Shown here: positions 1-6,245 of the stretch, one piece after another | Numbering within the stretch: position 1 is the stretch's first letter | Layout: each line of letters begins with the position of its first letter | NCBI GenBank assembly: GCA_021442965.1 | Contig: JABUUX010000140.1 | Span: 1-8,336, forward strand | Direction: 5' to 3' | DNA: 8,336 nt | DNA from: Treponema sp. | GTDB lineage: Bacteria > Spirochaetota > Spirochaetia > Treponematales > Treponemataceae | Notes under the pieces: generated by a model | Seen by the model: only the letters and a program-made list of their open reading frames with translations | What the model was told of the DNA's origin: nothing | The model's database searches: none | Translations under genes and position numbers: made by a program

Positions 1-66
1 CCCCCGTACTCTTGCGAGTAAACGGTTTTCAAGACCGCCCCAGTACGACCGCTTTGGTACCGCTCC
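1..66 (-). tRNA. tRNA-Ser (anticodon UGA), 3' end cut by window edge
   Basis: Read on the minus strand, the sequence folds as a class II tRNA. The 5' acceptor strand GGAGCGG is at 66-60, followed by a D arm. The anticodon stem GCGGT/ACCGT encloses loop CTTGAAA with anticodon TGA at 31-29. A long variable arm, TACTC-GCAA-GAGTA (20-7), is typical of serine tRNAs. The first strand of the T stem (GGGGG, 5-1) is the last part visible. The T loop, second T-stem strand and 3' acceptor strand lie outside the window. It decodes UCA-type serine codons. On the plus strand the same loop would read TCA (selenocysteine-like), but the acceptor, D arm and variable arm only fit the minus strand. Confidence 0.93.
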
Positions 67-79
67 AAACAGTAATAGA

Positions 80-108
80 AATATAAGGGATTTATTAAAA
101 AGTGTCAA
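80..108 (-). promoter_or_regulatory. Promoter of tRNA-Ser
   Basis: On the minus strand a perfect -35 TTGACA (108-103) is separated by 17 bp from a -10 TATATT (85-80). This predicts transcription starting near 73, about 7 nt before the mature tRNA 5' end at 66. Such a consensus-like sigma-70 promoter fits a highly expressed stable RNA. No start site has been mapped. Confidence 0.8.
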
Positions 109-111
109 TAC

Positions 112-133
112 TTTTACTGTTATTACAGTAAAA
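112..133. promoter_or_regulatory. Perfect 9-bp inverted repeat, possible operator
   Basis: Arms TTTTACTGT (112-120) and ACAGTAAAA (125-133) are perfect reverse complements around a 4-bp TATT centre. The element lies just upstream of the tRNA-Ser -35 box, centred about 50 bp before its predicted start, and about 76 bp before the predicted clpP start. Its size and symmetry suit a dimeric regulator. It matches no operator I can name: the E. coli LexA box also has CTG/CAG half-sites but with 10 bp between them, against 6 here. It is followed by AAATAAAA, not a T tract, so it is not a normal terminator. Function is inferred. Confidence 0.45.
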
Positions 134-163
134 TAAAATCAAATGCTGAAGTTCCATATTTCA

Positions 164-192
164 TTGAACACGGTAGAAATCTTTAGTATATT
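164..192 (+). promoter_or_regulatory. Promoter of clpP, predicting a leaderless mRNA
   Basis: A -35 TTGAAC (164-169) and a -10 TATATT (187-192) are separated by 17 bp. The expected start point, 6-8 nt beyond the -10, falls on or next to the clpP ATG at 199, which has no Shine-Dalgarno sequence. The -10 is embedded in an imperfect inverted repeat, TAGTA (184-188) and TACTA (193-197) with 4 bp between, which could be an operator. This is sequence inference only. Confidence 0.6.
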
Positions 193-198
193 TACTAT

Positions 199-804
199 AT
201 GAATAAAATTTATTTAGATGAAGAAGAAGAGGAAAAAGCCAAGGCTCCTGATATGCCTGATCCTCTTACAGAAAAATTTATGAAAACACGCCAGGTTATT
301 CTTTCTGGCGAAATTAACAAAGATCTGGCAGAAAAAATTGTACGCCAGCTTCTGGTTCTTGAAGCAGATGATGCTGAAAAAACAATTTACATGTACATTG
401 ATTCTCCTGGAGGAGACGTAGACGCAGGGTTTGCAATTTTTGATACAATCCGATTTATAAAAGCTCCTGTAGTTCTTATTGGGATGGGCTTAATTGCTTC
501 TGCTGCAACTTTGGTTTTGCTTGCAGTTCCAAAAGAAAATCGTGTAGGTCTTCCAAACAGCCGTTATCTTATTCATCAGCCGATGAGTGGAATGAAGGGC
601 GTTGCTACTGATATTGAAATCCATGCTAAAGAACTGGAAAAAACTCGTGCAAAATTAAATAAAATTATTGCCGATGAAACAGGTACTCCGCTGGAACAGG
701 TTTCAAAAGACACTGATCGTGATTACTGGCTGGATGCAGAAGAATCTGTTAAGTATGGACTTATAAGTAAGATTGTTGCCAAACGCACAGATCTTCCAAA
801 ATAA
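199..804 (+). CDS. clpP: ClpP-type ATP-dependent protease proteolytic subunit
   Basis: This is a serine peptidase of the ClpP (S14) family, 201 aa, close to the usual 195-210 aa. Family members form a cytoplasmic barrel that degrades proteins unfolded by ClpX or ClpA/C. The catalytic triad is visible as Ser101 (in GLIASAAT), His126 (in LIHQP) and Asp175 (in DRDYW). The IDSPGG motif is at 67-72. The residues around the serine differ from the canonical G-x-AASMA pattern, so this may be a second, divergent ClpP paralogue. The N-terminus has an unusual acidic run (residues 7-12, DEEEEE) where ClpP proteins often have a short propeptide. The ATG at 199 is chosen because an in-frame stop (TAG, 184) lies just upstream. 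No Shine-Dalgarno sequence precedes it. No clpX or tig gene is adjacent; the gene heads a three-gene cluster. Confidence 0.92.
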   Translation: MNKIYLDEEEEEKAKAPDMPDPLTEKFMKTRQVILSGEINKDLAEKIVRQLLVLEADDAEKTIYMYIDSPGGDVDAGFAIFDTIRFIKAPVVLIGMGLIASAATLVLLAVPKENRVGLPNSRYLIHQPMSGMKGVATDIEIHAKELEKTRAKLNKIIADETGTPLEQVSKDTDRDYWLDAEESVKYGLISKIVAKRTDLPK

Positions 805-828
805 GCGCTGTAGGCGTGAATAATCTTT

Positions 829-1719
829 ATGACCTTTGAATTAACCGCCAGTCTTGAAACTGCACTTCTGAATGCTTTGGAAAATCAGGAAAAGATTTTT
901 CTGATAGACGCAAAGGAAGGTTTCCTTGTAGAAGAAGGAGGCGGTATAAAAGGTGATGAAGACCGATATTACAATTTACCTGAATGGACATCTGCAGACG
1001 GGTTTGCACTGCGTGAAGCATTTGTAGAAAATCTTCATGCACCTATAGTACGCGAATCTCTTGTAGAAGTGCTTCATTCAGGAAGAGGGGTGTTCAGAAA
1101 TTTCAGAAACGTTTTGAAGGAATATCCTGAAGTAGAAAAACTCTGGCATAAGTTTAAAAATCAGAAGATGCTTGAGTTTGTAAACGAATGGTATAATTCC
1201 CTGCGTGAATTCTGGGGACTTGAAAAACTGGATCGAATACCTGAATCAGATGAAAATTTGATTCACGATGATTTTACTTTTTTAGAGTATACTCCGGCTT
1301 TTGACAGTGAAATAATTCGGAATTTAAGCGCAGTTTTGAACGGAAGTAACGATAACCTGCCCAAGACAGTTTCGGCAGCATTTAATGATATATGGAAAGT
1401 ACAGTATGAGACTGGTTCACAAAATCAGACCGGTTATATCTGTCATTCTTTGTCTGACGAATTTGCAGGCTGTATTTTAGTTAAACCCGTTTTGGAAGCT
1501 CAGAAAAATGTTATTTTTGTTACAAATTTTTTTGTGTCTGAGCGTTTTCGTGGATTAGGTATTGGATCCGAATTGCTTTTTATGTGCGTTTCCAAACTTA
1601 AATCTGACGAAGAAAAATGGCTTGTTTTGCCAAATATTATTATTCCCGAAGTCATCAAACCTTTATTATTACGAACAGGTTTTGAACAGATTGACTTTGG
1701 TTTTTTGCTAAAAATTTAA
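829..1719 (+). CDS. UPF0158-GNAT acetyltransferase fusion protein
   Basis: A 296-aa protein with two recognisable parts. Residues about 1-130 resemble the uncharacterised UPF0158 family, most clearly at 84-126, where a GRG-x-FR-x-FR core is followed by a W-x-x-F segment and an EWYNSL end. Residues about 150-296 look like a GCN5-related N-acetyltransferase: motif A is RGLGIG at 241-246 (the R-x-x-G-x-G acetyl-CoA loop), preceded by a beta strand (228-236), and the C-terminus LLLRTGFEQIDF fits the last GNAT helix and strand. The substrate cannot be predicted. The ATG lies 24 nt after the clpP stop with only a weak TAGGCG upstream; an in-frame TGA at 817 excludes a longer start. Close spacing to both neighbours suggests cotranscription with clpP and the RNA-binding gene. 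GNAT assignment is firm; UPF0158 is by pattern recall. Confidence 0.75.
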   Translation: MTFELTASLETALLNALENQEKIFLIDAKEGFLVEEGGGIKGDEDRYYNLPEWTSADGFALREAFVENLHAPIVRESLVEVLHSGRGVFRNFRNVLKEYPEVEKLWHKFKNQKMLEFVNEWYNSLREFWGLEKLDRIPESDENLIHDDFTFLEYTPAFDSEIIRNLSAVLNGSNDNLPKTVSAAFNDIWKVQYETGSQNQTGYICHSLSDEFAGCILVKPVLEAQKNVIFVTNFFVSERFRGLGIGSELLFMCVSKLKSDEEKWLVLPNIIIPEVIKPLLLRTGFEQIDFGFLLKI

Positions 1720-1744
1720 ATTCAAAATTAAGAGGTATTTTTTT

Positions 1745-2467
1745 ATGTACAACAACAGAAGATTCGAATTGAATGAAGAACAGGCTGCCGCTTTTTTGGA
1801 AAATGCAGTAAACAAAGTAAGATCAGATGCAGATGTAGATTCTCTTGCAGAACTGAACAAAATGTTTAAGAAAAATGTTCCTTTTTCTTTAAGAAAATAT
1901 GTAACTGCATATCTGCTTAGAGAAGCTCTTAAACATGATCATTCATTCCGTCCAAGTCGTTTTGAAAGAAACAACTCAAAAAGAAACGAAGTACGCGAAA
2001 ATCTTCGCGAAAATAATAAAAGCAGAAATAATGAAGAACCTTCAATTCGTGAAGAACGTCAGCCTCGTCCTCGTGTAGAAATTCCTGAAGAACAGGCTAC
2101 AACTATTTTTATCAGCATTGGACGTAATCGTCGTGTATTCCCAAGAGATTTGGTAAGCCTTCTTATAAACGTTGGAGGACTGGAACGTGAACGTATTGGA
2201 AATATCAAAGTTCTGGCAAATTATTCTTTTGTTCAGCTTTATACAGAAGATACAGAAAAGGCAATTGCGTCTCTTAACGATTACGAATACCGTGGCCGCC
2301 GTCTGGCTGTAAATCTTTCACGCTTAAAGGAAACTGAAGAAGGCGGTGAAGATACAAATGAAGATGTAGAATCACAGACAGACGAAGAAGTAATGTCGGC
2401 AGAAGATGCAGCTGCCTACGCCGCCGCAGAAAAAGCCGCAAATAACGAACCATTTGGTAATTCATAA
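1745..2467 (+). CDS. Stand-alone DbpA-type RNA-binding (RRM) domain protein
   Basis: A 240-aa acidic/basic protein whose residues about 118-194 match the C-terminal RNA-binding domain of DbpA/DeaD helicases: TIFISIGRNRRVFPRDLV, then the GNIKVLANYSFVQL strand, then EYRGRRLAVNLS. In DbpA this RRM-like fold binds structured rRNA. Here there are no DEAD-box helicase motifs. Residues 1-63 form a helical region of unknown function. Residues 64-116 are a highly charged, Arg/Asn/Glu-rich, probably disordered linker. The last 45 residues are Glu/Asp/Ala-rich. An AAGAGG ribosome site at 1730-1735 precedes the ATG by 9 nt. It is the last gene of the cluster, 25 nt after the acetyltransferase gene and followed by a terminator. 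A role in RNA or ribosome metabolism is inferred from the domain alone. Confidence 0.8.
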   Translation: MYNNRRFELNEEQAAAFLENAVNKVRSDADVDSLAELNKMFKKNVPFSLRKYVTAYLLREALKHDHSFRPSRFERNNSKRNEVRENLRENNKSRNNEEPSIREERQPRPRVEIPEEQATTIFISIGRNRRVFPRDLVSLLINVGGLERERIGNIKVLANYSFVQLYTEDTEKAIASLNDYEYRGRRLAVNLSRLKETEEGGEDTNEDVESQTDEEVMSAEDAAAYAAAEKAANNEPFGNS

Positions 2468-2554
2468 TAAATGGAGTCTCTAAAAAATCCATATATGAGT
2501 TGCCCTAAAACAAAGGAATAAGTTTTTATCTGGCTTTTCTTTTGTGATTTTTCT

Positions 2555-2602
2555 AAAACCGGTTTGTACGGAAAGAATCTGTGCTGCCGGTTTTTTTGTT
2601 TT
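2555..2602 (+). terminator. Rho-independent terminator of the clpP cluster
   Basis: The stem AAAACCGG (2555-2562) pairs with CCGGTTTT (2587-2594). The loop contains an inner GTAC/GTGC 4-bp stem. A T-rich run, TTTTTTTGTTTT (2591-2602), follows. It lies about 90 nt after the RNA-binding gene and 33 nt before the next ATG, so it should separate the two transcription units. I find no clear promoter in the remaining gap, so the downstream hydrolase may rely partly on readthrough. Confidence 0.8.
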
Positions 2603-2634
2603 AAGATAAAAATTAATCAAGAGGTTTATTTATT

Positions 2635-3237
2635 ATGGAAATTAAAAGCATACAAACCGGTGTCTTTAGAGTAAATACTTATATAGTTCCTGTGGAAGAG
2701 GGAAAGGTTTTTGTAGTGGATCCTGCGGCGTGTGCTTTGAGTGGTGACGAAAATAAAATCACTTTGTATCTGCAAAAAAATCACCTGGAATGTGTTGCGG
2801 TTCTTCTTACTCATTGTCATTTTGATCATATTTCGGGCATTCTTCCTATAAAAAAAATGTTTCCGAATGCAAAAATTGCGGTTTCTAAAATTGATGCACC
2901 AGAAATAGGATACGGAAAAATAAACAAAACATGCCTTAGGGGAATGGATTTAGAAGACCTTGCAGAAACATTAATGAATCAGCCCAAGCCTGATACTTTA
3001 CTGAATGAGGGGGATGATTTTTACGGATGGAAGGTGATGTTGACTCCTGGACATACAGCAGGTTCTCTTTGCCTGTACAATGAAGGTGAAAATAGTTTGA
3101 TTTCTGGCGATACTTTGTTCTTTAACGGCTACGGACGTACAGACCTTCCAACAGGCAGTGATAAAGAAATGTTTGAAAGTTTGGAACGGCTAAGACGTGA
3201 AATTCCTTCTGATGTGAACCTTTATCCGGGACATTGA
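2635..3237 (+). CDS. Metallo-beta-lactamase-fold hydrolase, glyoxalase II-like, short C-terminus
   Basis: A 200-aa cytoplasmic MBL-fold protein with the full metal-ligand set: H60, H62, D64 and H65 in THCHFDH, H140 in TPGHTAGS, D159 in SGDTLF, and H200 in the final PGH. The family includes glyoxalase II-like thioesterases and other small hydrolases; the substrate is unknown. An AAGAGG site (2619-2624) sits 10 nt before the ATG. The protein stops directly after H200, whereas relatives usually continue past PGH. Skipping one T at 3235 would add Glu-Phe-Tyr-Gly and stop at TAA 3248-3250, so a one-base frameshift or sequencing error is possible. All ligands are retained, so activity is plausible. 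It converges on the NFACT gene, 39 bp away. Confidence 0.85.
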   Translation: MEIKSIQTGVFRVNTYIVPVEEGKVFVVDPAACALSGDENKITLYLQKNHLECVAVLLTHCHFDHISGILPIKKMFPNAKIAVSKIDAPEIGYGKINKTCLRGMDLEDLAETLMNQPKPDTLLNEGDDFYGWKVMLTPGHTAGSLCLYNEGENSLISGDTLFFNGYGRTDLPTGSDKEMFESLERLRREIPSDVNLYPGH

Positions 3238-3276
3238 ATTTTACGGATAAAATACAAAACCAGAATCCCATCTGCA

Positions 3277-4698
3277 TTACCCGTTTAGAAGCATATCAAG
3301 TTTTGAAAGCCGCTCTTTATCAGGAGTAATGCACAGGTTTTTTTCTTGAGTTGGAAGAACAAGGCCTTTGGGACCGTTTTTTGCACGTCGAAGGTATTTT
3401 ACTTTGGTGTAGTATAAATCAGTTTTCCCGGTATTTCGGGCTTTGGAATAATACACTGCAAGATTTGCGGCGTCCAGAAGAATATCCAGAGGAACAGTTT
3501 TATCTTTCCGGTGTTTTATAAAGACATAGCCGCCCGGAAAGTCCCGCACATGAAGCCATAAATCTTCACCGCGAACATGGTGCCGTAAAAGTTCATCATT
3601 TTCGTTAGCGTCCCGACCAACCAGTATGTACCATCCGTTTACTGTGTAATCTAACCCAGGGTGGGATTTTTTTTGCTGCTGGACTGGCTTGGAATCGTGC
3701 CGAAGCATCTGTTCAATTTTTACAGGGTTTTTTTCATTTAAGATTTCTTCATATTGTTTTTTTAGCTTATCTATCTGACGGCGGGAAATTTCTATGTCGT
3801 GCTCCAGCTGTTCAGAGCCGCTCAAGGCTTTTTTATACTGGGTGTAATAATTTTCGGCATTTTCGTGAGCACTGAGTTTTGGGTCTATAACTATACTTAC
3901 GGTTTTTCCAGTTTCGTAGTCTTCACATTCAAGATGACGGGAATTACCATCAAGTAAATGTCCGTATGCCAAAATAAGGTCTCCAAAGTGTTTCAGCTGG
4001 TCTGCGTTTTTAAAAGACTTAAGTTTGGCTTCAAGGTTTAAAAGAGCGGCTTCACGTTTTGTAAGATTTGTGGTGTACCATTTTTCGGCTTTTTCAAGCA
4101 GGGCTTCACGGGAAAGAGCCGCCCCATGCTCACTGTAATAATTGTCTATAAACTCATTGAAAGATGTAGAAGTTTTTTCTTCGTTTTGCCAGTCTCTTAC
4201 CTGCCATTTTTCTATCATTTGGAATTTGCTTTCATCAAGTTCAGGTTCTAAAAAAACTTTCCCTGTAACTTCACCTTTAGCAGGGCGGCGGAACATTGAA
4301 TCCAGAATCAGCTTGTTTTTATTACAAAGGATTACGTTTGCAGCATTATTCCAGAGTCTTATGTATAGAATGAATTCTTCTTCTGCGTTTGAAAGTTCCA
4401 TCTTAATAATTCGTTCAAGTCCAATCTGACTTGCAGAATTTATACGGCAGCCTTTAATACGGGAACGAAGAAATTCCATAAAGCGAAGTGGTTTTTCATT
4501 TTTTGTAATTTTACGGCGTACTTCGCAAATGCGGCAGGCATCATGGGCGGTACAGATAAAAACAGTTTTTGCACCGCCTTCTTTGTAAGTGTAAAGAGCC
4601 AGAGAATCATAGCCTGGCTGGATAATATCCTGTATAAAACTGCCTTTAAGGTTCAGTTCTTCCAAAATAAGATTAATTTCATTGCAGTTTAGAGACAT
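3277..4698 (-). CDS. NFACT family protein, RqcH/FbpA-like ribosome quality-control factor
   Basis: A 473-aa member of the NFACT (Rqc2/RqcH, formerly fibronectin-binding A) family. In bacteria RqcH binds stalled 50S-nascent chain complexes and adds C-terminal alanines that mark the chain for degradation. Residues about 1-190 match NFACT-N; about 195-335 are helical and probably coiled-coil; about 350-455 are NFACT-R (DUF814), with GWYILVGRDANENDELLR, then DLWLHVRDFPGGYVFIK and the DAANLAVYYSKAR helix. It is shorter than B. subtilis RqcH (about 570 aa). The Asp-Arg pair known to matter for tRNA binding in B. subtilis (GLDRI) is Glu95-Arg96 here (GLERI). An AGGAAA ribosome site lies just before the ATG at 4698. 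It is transcribed alone from its own promoter, and no terminator is evident in the short convergent gap. Confidence 0.88.
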   Translation of the reverse strand: MSLNCNEINLILEELNLKGSFIQDIIQPGYDSLALYTYKEGGAKTVFICTAHDACRICEVRRKITKNEKPLRFMEFLRSRIKGCRINSASQIGLERIIKMELSNAEEEFILYIRLWNNAANVILCNKNKLILDSMFRRPAKGEVTGKVFLEPELDESKFQMIEKWQVRDWQNEEKTSTSFNEFIDNYYSEHGAALSREALLEKAEKWYTTNLTKREAALLNLEAKLKSFKNADQLKHFGDLILAYGHLLDGNSRHLECEDYETGKTVSIVIDPKLSAHENAENYYTQYKKALSGSEQLEHDIEISRRQIDKLKKQYEEILNEKNPVKIEQMLRHDSKPVQQQKKSHPGLDYTVNGWYILVGRDANENDELLRHHVRGEDLWLHVRDFPGGYVFIKHRKDKTVPLDILLDAANLAVYYSKARNTGKTDLYYTKVKYLRRAKNGPKGLVLPTQEKNLCITPDKERLSKLDMLLNG

Positions 4699-4711
4699 AA
4701 GTTTTTCCTGA

Positions 4712-4744
4712 TTTTAGTATACTAAAAATATGTGAGGTTGTTCA
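4712..4744 (-). promoter_or_regulatory. NFACT promoter with palindrome over the -10
   Basis: On the minus strand a -10 TATACT (4721-4716) lies 17 bp from a weaker -35-like TGAACA (4744-4739). The predicted start near 4709 gives a leader of about 10 nt holding an AGGAAA ribosome site. The -10 box is inside a 16-bp perfect palindrome, TTTTAGTA/TACTAAAA (4712-4727), positioned where a bound repressor would block RNA polymerase. The palindrome is seen directly; operator function is inferred. Confidence 0.6.
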
Positions 4745-4770
4745 GTGAATTTTTAAAGCGGATATGACGA

Positions 4771-4814
4771 GTAAAAAAAATGCCCGAAACTTTAAGAAAC
4801 TGAAGTTTCGGGCA
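4771..4814 (-). terminator. Strong rho-independent terminator of the surface-protein operon
   Basis: A perfect 12-bp stem, TGCCCGAAACTT (4781-4792) with AAGTTTCGGGCA (4803-4814), encloses a 10-nt loop. On the minus strand it is followed by eight T residues (4780-4773). It lies about 40 nt beyond the lipoprotein stop and before the NFACT promoter, so it separates the two leftward transcription units. Confidence 0.93.
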
Positions 4815-4852
4815 GGTGGTTAGTCTGATAATCTAATTAATCAGAAAACTTA

Positions 4853-6226
4853 TCAATAATTTTTGTAAACTACTGTGAAGGATGCTTTGTCACCTTCTTC
4901 ACCAACAATATAAAGACCGTTAGTGTTGATGTTATTGATTTTTGTAGCATCCAGAACAATGTCACAAGAGTAAACGATATCGTGTGTAAAGGCTGAATCA
5001 CGGGCCATAGGGATGGTTTCTGTGTATGCTGAACCATCGTAAACTTTTACAGCAAGATTTTCGTATACAGGTTTGTTGTCTTTGTCGGCATCATAAATTT
5101 TATTGCAGCGAACTTTAATATAAGCTGTATTGGCAGGAATTGTTCCAAGACCAAGCATTTTAGTTTCTTTAGCACCAAAAGTCTGTTCAATGCCAGATAA
5201 ACACATTCCCCAGCCGTTTACAGGTGTAAAATTAAAGTAAATGTTTTTCTTAGGCTGCTTGTCATTATCCAATGAGTATTTAACGTTCATTCCTGTTCCG
5301 CAGAAATCTTTAATAACCCATGTGTCTGCATTTACAACATAGATTGAAACATCACTTACATTCTGATAGTCATTATTAAAGTATGTTGCTTTGTATGTAG
5401 TTTTGGAATTACTATCATCACGAATTTCTGTGAATGTGAGAGAAAGAATTTTTGAACTGGTGTTATCATCATAATTAAGCTTGATTCCTATGTGATTTGA
5501 TAACTGGGATGCAATGTCAGAAATAAAGTCAGAAGCTTTTAATGTTCCTCTATCAGGAATTACATATTCAATAACAAATTTACCAATGTCAGGATCAGTA
5601 GAAGTTGGATCTACAAACTTATATGATGGAGAAGGTATAAAATCTGTAAGTTTTAATGTCGGGTCTTTTTGCACTCCAATAATTGAAACAGCGTTGAAAG
5701 CTTTATAATATGAATCTTCCTGTTCGTTCCATACACCGTCTGAGTCCTGATCCATTTTCATTCCGTTTGTGGCACAAACTGTGTTTGGAACTGTTACAGA
5801 AAAGGCTTCTGTGTTTGTATCAAGTGTGAATTTTACTTCTACAACTTTTTTATTTGTGTCAGAAACTTTTGCTTCTGAAGCTACAGAAGTATAATTTACA
5901 GCTTTGTTCGCATCTGCAGCTGACATTGTTTCAACTTTGATAGCGCTGATTGTAGAAGGATCTACATCATTAGAGAATGTTACAGAAAGTGTAAAATCAT
6001 ATTTCCCATCTGCATTTGATACAGAAGATTGAACAGTTGAAGAAACCTTCATGGCATATTTTGTTGTACCGTAAGTTTTTACACTTCCGTCAGCATTTAC
6101 ATTTCCGCCGTTTGAATATAAGTCTGTAGAGTTTTTCTTAGAAAAATCTGATCCTGTAAAGTTACTGCAGGAAGCAAGCAGGAATGCCGCACTTATTACA
6201 GCAAAAAGTTTATTTGTAGTTTTCAT
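4853..6226 (-). CDS. Putative lipoprotein with Ig-like region and calcium-loop motif
   Basis: A 457-aa predicted lipoprotein. Residues 1-20 form a signal peptide with lipobox LASC (17-20), so Cys20 should be lipidated and the protein anchored to a membrane facing the periplasm or cell surface. Residues about 55-150 look like a bacterial Ig-like fold of the SbsA type, with alternating strands and a VTFSNDVDPSTI segment. Residues 159-170 fit an EF-hand-type calcium loop (Asp159, Asp161, Asp163, Gly164, Asn167, Glu170). The remainder (about 180-457) is predicted mostly beta and I do not recognise it. The start is supported by an AGGAGGAA ribosome site (6234-6241). It begins 19 nt after the stop of the beta-barrel gene, so the two are almost certainly cotranscribed. 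No enzymatic motif is seen; a structural or surface role is inferred. Confidence 0.82.
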   Translation of the reverse strand: MKTTNKLFAVISAAFLLASCSNFTGSDFSKKNSTDLYSNGGNVNADGSVKTYGTTKYAMKVSSTVQSSVSNADGKYDFTLSVTFSNDVDPSTISAIKVETMSAADANKAVNYTSVASEAKVSDTNKKVVEVKFTLDTNTEAFSVTVPNTVCATNGMKMDQDSDGVWNEQEDSYYKAFNAVSIIGVQKDPTLKLTDFIPSPSYKFVDPTSTDPDIGKFVIEYVIPDRGTLKASDFISDIASQLSNHIGIKLNYDDNTSSKILSLTFTEIRDDSNSKTTYKATYFNNDYQNVSDVSIYVVNADTWVIKDFCGTGMNVKYSLDNDKQPKKNIYFNFTPVNGWGMCLSGIEQTFGAKETKMLGLGTIPANTAYIKVRCNKIYDADKDNKPVYENLAVKVYDGSAYTETIPMARDSAFTHDIVYSCDIVLDATKINNINTNGLYIVGEEGDKASFTVVYKNY

Positions 6227-6245
6227 AACTTATTTCCTCCTAAAA

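Noticed and set aside
1..66. Plus-strand tRNA with a TCA (selenocysteine-like) anticodon
   Set aside because: Only the minus strand gives a proper acceptor strand, D arm, long variable arm and upstream promoter, all fitting tRNA-Ser(UGA).
2512..2548. Possible extra hairpin ACAAAGGA / TCTTTTGT after the RNA-binding gene
   Set aside because: It has a long loop, a G-T pair and AT-rich arms. The GC-containing terminator at 2555-2602 explains the end of the cluster better.
827..2829. Minus-strand frames of 67-72 codons opposite the acetyltransferase, RNA-binding and hydrolase genes
   Set aside because: They are antisense to well-supported genes and have low-complexity, Leu/Arg-rich translations without motifs.
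3238..3253. ATTTTA/TAAAAT dyad as a bidirectional terminator between the convergent genes
   Set aside because: Only six A-T pairs and no T tract, so it is too weak to call.
4824..4845. Short inverted repeat TCTGAT / ATCAGA downstream of the lipoprotein stop
   Set aside because: Six AT-rich pairs with no T tract; the 12-bp hairpin next to it is clearly the terminator.
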